Assembly (NCBI RefSeq): GCF_014651075.1
Contig: NZ_BMWE01000005.1
Coordinates: 186,001 to 250,000 of the forward strand
Direction of reading: 5' to 3'
Source of the DNA: Streptomyces djakartensis
GTDB lineage: Bacteria > Actinomycetota > Actinomycetes > Streptomycetales > Streptomycetaceae
DNA: 64,000 nucleotides
Every line of letters begins with the position of its first letter. Positions within the stretch are counted from its first letter, which is position 1. Position numbers and translations under genes: made by a program. Below the pieces are notes generated by a model. That model was not told where the DNA came from, searched no databases, and was given only the letters and a program-made list of their open reading frames with translations. Shown here in pieces: positions 56,598 to 64,000 of this stretch.

Positions 56598-58112
56598 TCA
56601 ACTGCTTTTCGCGCAGGCGTGGCCGTTCAGCTCGAAGTCGTACGGCGGCGAGTTCTTGCCGCGCCAGGAGGCGATGAAGCCGAAGGTCAGGTCGGAGCCG
56701 GCGGAGACGGCCTTGTTGTAGTCGGCGGCGGTGGCGGTGACGCGGGAGCCGTCCTGGGAGACGGAGGCGTCCCACATCTGGCCGACCCGCTGGCCGTCCC
56801 GGAAGGACCAGGACACGCGCCAGGAGTCGAGGGCCTCGCCGCTGGTGACGGTGACGGTGGCCTGGAAACCGTCGGGCCACTGGTTGACCAGGTCGTACTC
56901 GACCCGGCAGGTGGGTTCCTCGCTCTCCTCCGGTTCGGCCCGGCCGGTGGGAGAGGAGGTGCCCTGGGGTTCGGTCCGGCGGTTGTCGTTGCCGCCCTGC
57001 GGCCTGTCCGACTTGCTCGGCTCGTCCGGCTTGCCGGTGTGCCCCTTGTCCCCGGTGGCGGTGGCGGCCGGCTTCGAGGTCGCGGGGGGCAGCGCGGGCG
57101 GGGACGGCAGGGAGGGGTTGGGATCGGCCACCGGCTCACGGCGGACATCGCCGCGCGCACCGATGTCGTTGCCGCCGCCGAAGGGCATCATCGAGACGCC
57201 CAGCGCGAGCGCGGAGACCAGGACGGCGGCGACGAGGAGTCCGTTCCGGGCGACGCGCGCCTTCTGCTCGCCCTCCTCCTGCTCGGCGGCAGCCTTGCCC
57301 TCCGGGCCGGGCCGGCCGGCGCCGAGCCGCACCTCGGCGGCGCGGCGGCGGCGCTCAAGGTAGGCGAGTCCGCCCCAGCCGATCACTCCGCCGGCCAGTG
57401 CCCCGGGGAGTCCGCCGCCGTGCAGGCGCAGGCAGGCCGCGGCCTCGGCGCACTGCACGCAGGTGGCGAGGTGCCGGGAGAGGTCGCCCGGGGCGTCGGC
57501 GGCGGAGGAGCGGGTGACGGCGTCCAGCAGCCGGGCGTAGCTGCGGCACCGGGCATCCATCGGGGTGTCGAGGTGGTTGCGGTGGCAGCGGTCCCGGAAC
57601 AGGGTGCGCACCTGCTGGAGTTCCTCGGCGACGGTGGCGGGGTCGAGGCCCAGGCGGCGGGCGACCACGGGCAGCGGCAGCGCCTCCACCTCGGCCAGCC
57701 ACAGCAGTTCCGCGTCCGCCTGCTGGAGGTCGCGCAGGCCACGCAGCGCGAGTGGGCGCTGCAGGGGCGGTCCGCTGTAGCGGGCGGCGTTGTCCGAGTT
57801 GAGCCACAGACGCAGGTCGGGGTCGAGCTTGTGGCCCTGTCCCTCCTCCTCCCAGGCCGCGGCCGTGGTGCGGACGGCGGTCAGCAGCAGGGGTATGCGG
57901 GGCAGCCGGGCGGGACGGCGGCCGCTGCCCCGGGCTGAGCCGGTTTCGGCCGCGCGGGCCTCCCGCGTGCCGTACGCGAACGCCTCGCGGCCGAGCTGCG
58001 CGGCGGCCGCGGAGCCGGACGTGCACAGATCGGCGTACGCGAGAACCGCGTCCCAGCACTCGGAGAACAACGCGGCCTCGGCGGCGTCCTGAGGGGTCGG
58101 CAGGTCGGGCAT
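56598..58112 (-). CDS. Sigma-factor-like / zinc-finger / transmembrane / CBM2 fusion protein
   Basis: 504 residues, ATG at 58112 after AGGAGA. Residues 1-185 resemble ECF sigma regions, with a region-4-like helix-turn-helix (LLWLAEVEALPLPVVARRLGLDPATVAEELQ). A ZAS-type zinc motif HLATCVQC (H214, C218, C221) follows, as in anti-sigma factors. A membrane segment covers 289-309, then a Pro/Ser/Thr/Lys-rich linker (330-400) and a family 2 carbohydrate-binding module (401-500) with the terminal cysteine pair C402/C500 and aromatic residues W412, W431, W447 and W483. Topology predicts cytoplasmic regulatory and extracellular carbohydrate-binding parts in one chain: a plausible polysaccharide-sensing signal protein. 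Whether the sigma part still binds RNA polymerase is unknown. Confidence 0.82.
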   Translation of the reverse strand: MPDLPTPQDAAEAALFSECWDAVLAYADLCTSGSAAAAQLGREAFAYGTREARAAETGSARGSGRRPARLPRIPLLLTAVRTTAAAWEEEGQGHKLDPDLRLWLNSDNAARYSGPPLQRPLALRGLRDLQQADAELLWLAEVEALPLPVVARRLGLDPATVAEELQQVRTLFRDRCHRNHLDTPMDARCRSYARLLDAVTRSSAADAPGDLSRHLATCVQCAEAAACLRLHGGGLPGALAGGVIGWGGLAYLERRRRAAEVRLGAGRPGPEGKAAAEQEEGEQKARVARNGLLVAAVLVSALALGVSMMPFGGGNDIGARGDVRREPVADPNPSLPSPPALPPATSKPAATATGDKGHTGKPDEPSKSDRPQGGNDNRRTEPQGTSSPTGRAEPEESEEPTCRVEYDLVNQWPDGFQATVTVTSGEALDSWRVSWSFRDGQRVGQMWDASVSQDGSRVTATAADYNKAVSAGSDLTFGFIASWRGKNSPPYDFELNGHACAKSS

Positions 58113-58346
58113 GAGTCTCCTGCATCCACAAGCGAGGTCAACTCACCACATAGGTAATGGAGTTGCGGGGACCCTCGCGGCAGGGCAAGAGCTTTTCACG
58201 TCACTCACACAACTGACAAGCGCCCTGATCAGATGTCAGCACAGGACGGACGTGCCCCTCGGCTCCACTCTCGGATGGCATACGGGCCCGGTCCGCCCCG
58301 CGCTCAACGCCGCACGCCGAATATCGACGACGTCATCGAAGCGTTA

Positions 58347-59672
58347 TCAAACGGGCGTGTCCGCGTCCGCCGGCAGGCTGTCCATGAAGGAGCTGACCGA
58401 GAAGACCGCGTTGCCGGCGCCGGGCGGGCCGTAGCCGGGGGGCGAGGAGAGACCGAAGTCCTCCATGGTCTGCCGGTAGGCCTGGAGCAGCCGGATGTGG
58501 TACTCGAGCGGCGCGCCCTGCGGGTTGGCCTTGCCGAGCGGGGTCGTGGGCTCCGGGCACCAGGTGGTGAAGCGCGGCGTGATGCCGTGCGACATGAAGA
58601 AGCGCAGGCCCTCGGTGGTCGATTCGATGGCCTCGTCGACCGAGGTGAAGCCGAACGGCTCGGCCATCTCCACGCCCGCCACGAAGTTGGGGATGACGTT
58701 GCGCGCGCCGAAGACCTCGGCCGAGTCGAGGATCCGCCTGTGCCACTCGTCGCGGCCGACGTACCGCTCCTTGCCGGGGCAGTACATCTTGAACAGGTAC
58801 TCGTCCCACACCTCGTAGTTGGGGTGGTAGATCTGCACGCCGTAGTCCTTGAAGCGCTGGACGTCGTCGCGGGGCAGCGCCTGGGCCACCACCTTGCCGA
58901 TCCAGCGGCCGGGGAAGCGCTCCTCGATGGCCTTGGCGTAGTGGCCGTAGAAGTCGGCCTCGTCGCGGCCCGCGACCGTCTTGGTGATGGCGCCGCCGGT
59001 GAGGGTGTAGGCGGTGGACGCCTTCGCCGTGTCGTAGCGGTCGATGATCTCCAGGGCCTCCAGGACCTCCTCGACGTCCTTGACCCCGGTGTAGGGCCGC
59101 CCGGCGGCCTTGTGCTGGCGCCAGTTGTGGTTGATGTCGCAGTACTGGCACTCCTCCTTGGCGCCGAAGTACTGGCAGACCCGGAAGACGGTCAGGTAGA
59201 TCAGGTAGCCCCACTGGATGGTCGGGGCGACCTCCATGACCGACTTCCCGCTCGCGAGGGTGTGCCGGTAGTACTCGGGCATCGGCGGTACGCCGACGTC
59301 GGAGATCCGCTTGCCGTCGAGGTAGAGGCCGAGCACGCCGTCCTCGTTCGCGGCGACGCGGTACGGCGAGGAGGGGTTCACCCGCACCGAGACGACGGTC
59401 CGGCGCAGGTCGTACGGGCCGCCGGTGAGGATGATCTCCTCCGGCGGGCGGCGCAGCGCGGCCTCGCCGAGCTCGGGCAGGGTGCCGTGGTCGAAGGAGA
59501 AGATGAAGTACGACTTCGGCTTGACCTCACCGCCCTCATTGTCGCTGAGCGCGGAGGCGTCGAAGGCCACGCCGCCGCGGAGCAGGTCCTCCTTGAAGAC
59601 GGCCTCCCGCGGGACGTGCGGGAATCGCTCCATCAGATCCTCGACCAGCGCGGTACGGCTGCCGCTGCCCAT
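58347..59672 (-). CDS. Radical SAM family protein with an atypical CX8CX2C motif
   Basis: 441 residues, ATG at 59672 after GGGAGGAG. Cluster cysteines C166, C175 and C178 lie in RVCQYFGAKEECQYCDIN; the spacing is CX8CX2C rather than CX3CX2C. Later blocks LTGGAITK, FVAGVEMAEPFGFTS and THGIT/TTWCPEP support a radical SAM barrel. N-terminal 150 residues are an additional domain (VVSVRVNPSSPYRVAANEDGVLGLYLDG). Reaction unknown; no adjacent substrate peptide or partner is evident. Confidence 0.82.
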   Translation of the reverse strand: MGSGSRTALVEDLMERFPHVPREAVFKEDLLRGGVAFDASALSDNEGGEVKPKSYFIFSFDHGTLPELGEAALRRPPEEIILTGGPYDLRRTVVSVRVNPSSPYRVAANEDGVLGLYLDGKRISDVGVPPMPEYYRHTLASGKSVMEVAPTIQWGYLIYLTVFRVCQYFGAKEECQYCDINHNWRQHKAAGRPYTGVKDVEEVLEALEIIDRYDTAKASTAYTLTGGAITKTVAGRDEADFYGHYAKAIEERFPGRWIGKVVAQALPRDDVQRFKDYGVQIYHPNYEVWDEYLFKMYCPGKERYVGRDEWHRRILDSAEVFGARNVIPNFVAGVEMAEPFGFTSVDEAIESTTEGLRFFMSHGITPRFTTWCPEPTTPLGKANPQGAPLEYHIRLLQAYRQTMEDFGLSSPPGYGPPGAGNAVFSVSSFMDSLPADADTPV

Positions 59673-59851
59673 CCCGTCTCTCCTCCCGGTTCGGACGTAC
59701 GAGTCCTCACGGTATGCCCATGCGTGTGCGGGGCGGGTACCGGGTCCCCTTGACCCGGGCGTATGCGCGGCTCGTGGAGAATGGAGTACGCCTGGGTTGC
59801 AAGTCTGCGACGGACCGGATGGAAGGGTGAGTTCCGCACGACGCTGCGGAC

Positions 59852-60190
59852 ATGACCGAACGCGCTGACGAACAGCCCTCCCCCGGTACGGACCCGCTCA
59901 CCGCGGGATGTCTGCTGCTACTCGTGCTGCTGGCGGACGTGGTGGCCGGATTACTGGTCCTCATCCTGCTCTCGGTACGGGCGCTGGGCCGGATGGAGCC
60001 CCCGTCCGGGCAGACCGCGGCCGGCCCCCCACCCACGGACTGGGTACCGCCGGTGTCCTTCGGCGCGCTGGCCCTGGCCGTGGGAGTGACGGGCGTCCTG
60101 CTGCTGCGGTCGGGGCACCTGTACACGGGGGCGGTCCAGCTGACACTCTGCGCCGTCGTCGCGGGCCACGCGCTGGGGGCGTGGTCCTGA
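59852..60190 (+). CDS. Small hypothetical membrane protein
   Basis: 112 residues. Two hydrophobic segments in the N-terminal half (CLLLLVLLADVVAGLLVLILLSV) and two in the C-terminal half (FGALALAVGVTGVLLL, QLTLCAVVAGHALGAW), separated by a Pro/Gly-rich loop. No motif recognised. The ribosome site is weak, but coding-biased third positions support it as a gene. Confidence 0.65.
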   Translation: MTERADEQPSPGTDPLTAGCLLLLVLLADVVAGLLVLILLSVRALGRMEPPSGQTAAGPPPTDWVPPVSFGALALAVGVTGVLLLRSGHLYTGAVQLTLCAVVAGHALGAWS

Positions 60191-60202
60191 CCCGATCGGC
60201 CG

Positions 60203-60649
60203 TCAGTGCTTCTTCAGCTCCTCGGCGAGCATCACGAGGATGCCGCTGGGACCACGGACGTACGTGAGCTTGTAGAGATCCTCATAGGTCGCCACCCCGC
60301 GGAGCGGAAGGCATCCGTGCCGTGCGGCTGTCTCGAGGGCCTGGTCGATGTCGTCGACCGAGAAGGCGACGCGATGCATGCCGATCTCGTTGGGACGAGT
60401 GGGCTCCGACTCGATCGCTTCTGGGTGGATGTACTCGAAGAGCTCAAGGCGACCCTGACCGTCCGGCGTCTGGAGCATCGCGATGTCGGCGTGATTGCCG
60501 TCGAGGCCGACGGCGGTGTCGGCCCACTCACCACTGACCGTGTCACGGCCGACGACCGTGAGGCCGAGGTCGGTGAAGAAGGAAACCGCCGCTTCGAGGT
60601 CTCGAACGGCGATGGCGACGTTCTCCAGCTTGATGGCCACGCTTCGCAT
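60203..60649 (-). CDS. VOC (glyoxalase/bleomycin-resistance) family protein
   Basis: 148 residues, two beta-alpha-beta-beta-beta modules: LENVAIAVRDLEAAVSFFTDLGL and GMHRVAFSVDDIDQALETAARHG, ending in YVRGPSGILVMLAEEL with the usual metal-ligand glutamate. Could be a lyase, dioxygenase or drug-binding protein; the family does not define the substrate. Start ATG at 60649 without a clear ribosome site. Confidence 0.85.
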   Translation of the reverse strand: MRSVAIKLENVAIAVRDLEAAVSFFTDLGLTVVGRDTVSGEWADTAVGLDGNHADIAMLQTPDGQGRLELFEYIHPEAIESEPTRPNEIGMHRVAFSVDDIDQALETAARHGCLPLRGVATYEDLYKLTYVRGPSGILVMLAEELKKH

Positions 60650-60774
60650 GCTACCGAGCCGGGCCGATCGGGTGCTTCCGGCGCGGCCGCGCCCGCCATG
60701 CCTCCCGAGGTCGGCCAGGCGGTGGTCCTGGCCGACACGAGTTCGAAAGCCTCTGACGGGCGCCCCGTCCTCGA

Positions 60775-61110
60775 CTACTGGGACGCGATGGGGGCGGCCT
60801 CGCCCAGGTCTCGCCGACGGATGCGTTCCAGGTGCCGGGCGAACACCCCGGGGGCATCCGCGTTCATGCGCGCCAAGGCCACCATGCCGGTCACGATGAC
60901 GTCGCAGACCTCCGCCTCGACCTCGTCCCACGTGTGGGAGTAGCCCTTGCGAGGGTTCTGTCCCATCGCTCCGATCACGGCTTCGGCGACCTCACCGGCC
61001 TCCTCCTGGATCTTGAGCAACTGCAGGAGGATCCTCTGTTCGCGGGGAAGCGTGGAATGCTCCTCCAAGCGGCTGACGAGACGGGCGATGGTCGTCCAGG
61101 TGTTTTCCAC
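60775..61110 (-). CDS. MazG-like pyrophosphohydrolase family protein
   Basis: 111 residues from the GTG at 61110 (GAG at -9); a GTG at 61152, 3 nt after the ABC transporter stop, would add 14 residues. Metal-binding helix pattern QEEAGEVAEAVIGAMG, then DEVEAEVCDVIVTGMVAL, as in all-alpha NTP pyrophosphatases. May hydrolyse non-canonical nucleotides. Close spacing to the ABC transporter suggests one operon. Confidence 0.8.
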   Translation of the reverse strand: MENTWTTIARLVSRLEEHSTLPREQRILLQLLKIQEEAGEVAEAVIGAMGQNPRKGYSHTWDEVEAEVCDVIVTGMVALARMNADAPGVFARHLERIRRRDLGEAAPIASQ

Positions 61111-61155
61111 GTGCGGCTCGATTCTGTGAGGGCACCGGTGCGGGGAAGGCACCGG

Positions 61156-63045
61156 TCAGCGGTCCTGGGCGAGAGCCACGAGCTCGGCGAAGAGACCCCC
61201 GGCGTTGACGAGGTCTACGTACCGGCCCTGCTCGATGATCCGGCCGTGCCGCATGACCACGATCCGGTCCGCGAGACGGGTGTTCTCCAGCTGATGGGTG
61301 ACCACGATGGTCATCCGCTCGGCCGCGATCCGCTTGATCTCCAGGAAGATCTGGTGCTCGCCCCGGGGGTCCATCTGAGAGGTCGGCTCGTCCAGGATGA
61401 GCAGCGGCGTACGCCGGTACAGCGCGCGTGCGCAGGCCAGGCGCTGCCACTGACCGCCGGACAGCTCCGCGCCACCGAAGAGTTCGCGTGCCAGAAGTGT
61501 GTCGAGCCGGTGGGGCAGTTCCTCGATGGCCTCCCGCATGCCGACGGCGTCCACGGCGTCCCACACGGGTCCGTCGTCGAAGGTCCTGGGCTGGCCGAGG
61601 GTGATGTTCTCCCGGGTGCGCAGGGGCCAGCAGGCGAAGTTCTGCGGGACCAGCGCGGTGCGCTTCCACACCGACTCGGGGTCGGCCTCGGCGAGGTCGG
61701 TGCCGTCCCACAGGACGTGGCCCTTGTCGGCGAGCAGGATGCCGGTGAGGAGCTTGGTGAGTGTGGACTTGCCGGAGCCGTTCTCGCCGACGATGGCCAG
61801 GATTTCGCCGCGGCGCAGGGTGAGGGAGACGCCGCCCACGGCGGGTTGGTCCTTGCCGGGGTACTGGTAGACGACCTCGTCGAGACGGATTTCGTCCACC
61901 TGTTCAGGGATGGTCAGACCTCCGCGTTTGGGGGCTTGCTCGGTGGCGGTGTCGAGGAAGGACCGCATGTCGGCGAGGTAGAGGGAGGTGTGGAACAGGG
62001 CGGCCCCGTGGATGACGACCTGGGAGAGTGCGGCGAGTGCGGTCTGGACGCCGACCACGGCGGTGGCGGCGACCGGCAGGCCGACTCGGCCGGTGGCAGC
62101 GAGCCAGGCGAGCGCCGTCCAGGTGAGCAGGAGGAACAGGCCACTGAAGGCGGAGGCCCACAGGGCGATGCGGAGCATGCGCGGCGCCGCGGTCAGGGTG
62201 CGCTGGTCGATGCGTTCGGACAGGGCGCGGTACCAGTAGGCGAGGTAGCCGGTCATGCCGTTGGCGCGGACCTCGTCACCGTAGCGGGGGTAGGTGGCCC
62301 ACCAGCGCATCATGCCGCGGACGTTGCGGTCGCCGACGTTGGCGTAATGCGTCTCGTAGTCGACGCGGGCGGACAGCACGGCCCCGGCGCCGGCCGGGAG
62401 CACGGCGAGGAGCAGCAGCGGGAGCATCAGCCAGTGCAGCGCTGTGATCACGCCGGCCGCGGCGATCATGCGGATGAGCGCGGACATGAACCGCTGCGCG
62501 TCCTCGACCATCATGGTGGTGCGGGTGACACCGACCTCGGCGGCTTCCTGCCGGTCGGCGAAGCCGTCCTTCCCGTAGGCGGCCGCTTCCACCCGGCAGA
62601 CCGCGGAGACGAGGGCGACATCGGCCTCGGTGACCAGGCGTGGGGTGATCCTGCCGTCGGCGTACGAGGCGAGAGCGCTGCTGATCCGGCCGATCGCCGC
62701 GGCGGCCGTGACGACGACGAGGGCGGGGAGGGCGGCGTGCAGGCGTTCGGTCACGGTGCCGGCGCCGAGGAGGTGGGTCATGGCCTTCGCGGTGAATCCG
62801 AGGACGACGGCGGCCGCGGTTCCGGTGAGGAGCTGGCACGCGAGGAGCAGGACGACTCCGCGTCGGTCGACGGCCCACGCCATACGTGCTGTGTCGCCCA
62901 GGACGGACGGCAGACGGGCGCACATGGTGCGGAAGTCGGCTTCCTCCAGCGGGTTCTTCCCGAACTTGCCCTCGTAGACGATGGTGGCCGGAGGTGGGGG
63001 AGGAGGTGTTTCGGAGCTGTCGGCAGAGGTGGCGGTCAGGGGCAC
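61156..63045 (-). CDS. ABC exporter half-transporter (membrane domain fused to ATPase)
   Basis: 629 residues from the GTG at 63045, after AAGGAGGGAC. N-terminal membrane domain with about six segments between 60 and 345, preceded by an unusual Pro-rich leader (residues 10-22). ATPase domain: Walker A GENGSGKST (420-428), signature LSGGQ (528-532), Walker B LLILDEP (548-554), and TIVVTHQLENTRLAD H-loop. Type IV exporters of this shape often move peptides, lipids or antibiotics. No precursor peptide or modifying enzyme is adjacent, so the cargo is open. Confidence 0.9.
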   Translation of the reverse strand: MPLTATSADSSETPPPPPPATIVYEGKFGKNPLEEADFRTMCARLPSVLGDTARMAWAVDRRGVVLLLACQLLTGTAAAVVLGFTAKAMTHLLGAGTVTERLHAALPALVVVTAAAAIGRISSALASYADGRITPRLVTEADVALVSAVCRVEAAAYGKDGFADRQEAAEVGVTRTTMMVEDAQRFMSALIRMIAAAGVITALHWLMLPLLLLAVLPAGAGAVLSARVDYETHYANVGDRNVRGMMRWWATYPRYGDEVRANGMTGYLAYWYRALSERIDQRTLTAAPRMLRIALWASAFSGLFLLLTWTALAWLAATGRVGLPVAATAVVGVQTALAALSQVVIHGAALFHTSLYLADMRSFLDTATEQAPKRGGLTIPEQVDEIRLDEVVYQYPGKDQPAVGGVSLTLRRGEILAIVGENGSGKSTLTKLLTGILLADKGHVLWDGTDLAEADPESVWKRTALVPQNFACWPLRTRENITLGQPRTFDDGPVWDAVDAVGMREAIEELPHRLDTLLARELFGGAELSGGQWQRLACARALYRRTPLLILDEPTSQMDPRGEHQIFLEIKRIAAERMTIVVTHQLENTRLADRIVVMRHGRIIEQGRYVDLVNAGGLFAELVALAQDR

Positions 63046-63302
63046 CTGCGTCCCTCCTTGAGGTCGGCGCCAGGCCTGGACGGTCCGGCAGTGCCCGGCT
63101 CAACGAGAGGGGATCGAATCGAACACGCTCGATTCCGGTCGCCGGTGGGGCCCGGAAATCGGGGCCGTCGAACGCACGGTGGCCGTGCCGCAGGGCTTCC
63201 GGCGTGGCCGAGGTTGGCCGAAACGCCGGCGCTTGGGGCGGCTGTTGCCAGTGGGTTCATCAGGGCTTGATCCCGCCTGTCGACGGCTGCCCCGCACGTC
63301 TC

Positions 63303-64000
63303 TCAGGCCGTGCGCCCCAGTACCGCCAGTTCGACCGCGTACGCCAGTTCCCCTCCGGTCAGCAGCCGTTCCGCCTCCTCGGCGACCGTCAGGCCGAGCC
63401 GGGCCAGCTCGTTGCCCTGGGAGCCGGCGAGGTGCGGGGTGACGAAGGCCCCCGGCAGGTCGTAGAGGGGCGAGTCGGCGGGGAGCGGTTCGGGGTCGGT
63501 GACGTCGAGGATGGCGGTCAGGCGCCCGGTGCGCAGTTCCGCCACGAGGGCGTCGTGGTCGACCAGGGCGCCACGGGCGGTGTTGACGAGCACCGCCCCG
63601 TCGGGCATCAGGGCCAGCTCACGGCGGCCGATCAGGTGGTGGGTCTCGGGCGTCTCGGGGGCGTGCACGGTGACGATGTCGCTGGTGCGCAGCAGGTCGT
63701 CCAGCGGCAGCAGGGGGACGCCGAGCGCGGCGGCCTCCTCCGCGCCGACGTACGGGTCGGTGAGGGCGGGGCGCAGATCGAAGGGGCGCAGCAGTTCCAG
63801 GACGCGGCGGCCGATGCGGGAGGCGCCGACGACCCCGACGCGGCGGCCGTAGTTGCCGATGCCGGGGACGACGCCCCAGCCGGAGGAGGTGCGGGTGGCG
63901 CGCAACCGGTCGCGGGCGGCGAGGACGTCCTTCCCGGCGAGCAGGATCATGGCCAGGGTGTACTCGGCGACCGGCAGCGCGTTGGCCGCGGCGGCCGTGG
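63303..64000 (-). CDS. D-isomer specific 2-hydroxyacid dehydrogenase, N-terminal part outside window
   Basis: The open frame enters from the right edge and ends at 63303. NAD-binding Rossmann motif VGVVGASRIGRRVLELL, then DIVTVHAPETPETHHLIG, LVNTARGALVDHDAL (with catalytic arginine), DVTDPEPLP (glutamate) and FVTPHLAGS (catalytic histidine). Upstream residues ANALPVAEYTLAMILLAGKD are the usual hinge region, so the true start lies beyond 64,000. The GASRIG variant replaces the common GLGRIG. Substrate not determinable; such genes often follow sugar-acid catabolism operons. Confidence 0.9.
   Translation of the reverse strand, partial: TAAAANALPVAEYTLAMILLAGKDVLAARDRLRATRTSSGWGVVPGIGNYGRRVGVVGASRIGRRVLELLRPFDLRPALTDPYVGAEEAAALGVPLLPLDDLLRTSDIVTVHAPETPETHHLIGRRELALMPDGAVLVNTARGALVDHDALVAELRTGRLTAILDVTDPEPLPADSPLYDLPGAFVTPHLAGSQGNELARLGLTVAEEAERLLTGGELAYAVELAVLGRTA

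Noticed and set aside
63036..63260. Possible precursor peptide in front of the ABC exporter
   Set aside because: The 74-codon frame has no ribosome site, overlaps the transporter start, and its sequence lacks a double-glycine leader or a clear core region.

Overview
The window is about 72% G+C, with extreme third-position GC, GTG/TTG starts, strong AGGAGG-type ribosome sites and many Streptomyces-typical families (LAL regulators, DUF3040, DUF2637, P450 plus 3Fe-4S ferredoxin, secreted trypsin, E. coli-type ArgG, PntAB). It is almost certainly a Streptomyces chromosome segment. Functional assignments come from reading motifs in the translated sequence; no database search was run.

Layout. 1-11.8 kb: the start of a truncated Ig-like repeat protein, two translationally coupled acyl-CoA synthetases with a divergent GAF/LuxR regulator, a 950-residue LAL regulator followed by a secreted trypsin, an AlkZ-like DNA glycosylase, and a P450/ferredoxin pair. 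12.2-21.8 kb: central metabolism, with methylmalonyl-CoA mutase small and large subunits and the MeaB chaperone in one overlapping operon, argG behind a likely ARG box, and the membrane transhydrogenase pntAB. 22.3-37.1 kb: a surface-glycan region. A polysaccharide pyruvyl transferase homologue and a DUF3040 protein precede an 11-gene minus-strand operon (36,027 to 23,926) in which nine of the ten gene junctions overlap or abut within 1 nt. It encodes an O-carbamoyltransferase, GmhA, HldE and GmhB (the ADP-heptose precursor pathway), two GT9 heptosyltransferase-like proteins, three GT2 and two GT4/GT-B enzymes. A UDP-glucuronate-decarboxylase-like SDR lies just upstream, and a decayed NodB deacetylase flanks it. 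38-48.6 kb: the purine-catabolic module (XdhC, the three xanthine dehydrogenase subunits, divergent PucR), a TPR protein, a GntR regulator and an iron-box-controlled FhuF-type protein. 48.8-64 kb: DUF2637 and DUF456 membrane proteins, an RsbW-like ATPase and a PP2C-like protein, an alkylation-repair pair (Ada-AlkA fusion and Ogt), RsgA with a 22-codon upstream ORF, a sigma-like/zinc-finger/membrane/CBM2 fusion, an unusual radical SAM protein, a VOC protein, a MazG-like protein with an ABC exporter, and a truncated D-2-hydroxyacid dehydrogenase.

The strongest candidate for something undescribed is one of the GT9 glycosyltransferases in the heptose operon. Its gene carries a roughly 0.95-kb in-frame tandem repeat of 120-bp units placed directly before the catalytic domain. 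Each unit re-uses the first beta-strand motif of that domain, so the array looks like a recent tandem expansion of the domain's own amino-terminal border. Copy-number change would alter protein length without breaking the frame. Next in interest are the ADP-heptose glycan operon itself in a Gram-positive, the sigma-like/CBM2 transmembrane fusion, a radical SAM protein with CX8CX2C instead of CX3CX2C, and several perfect palindromes at regulator-target junctions.
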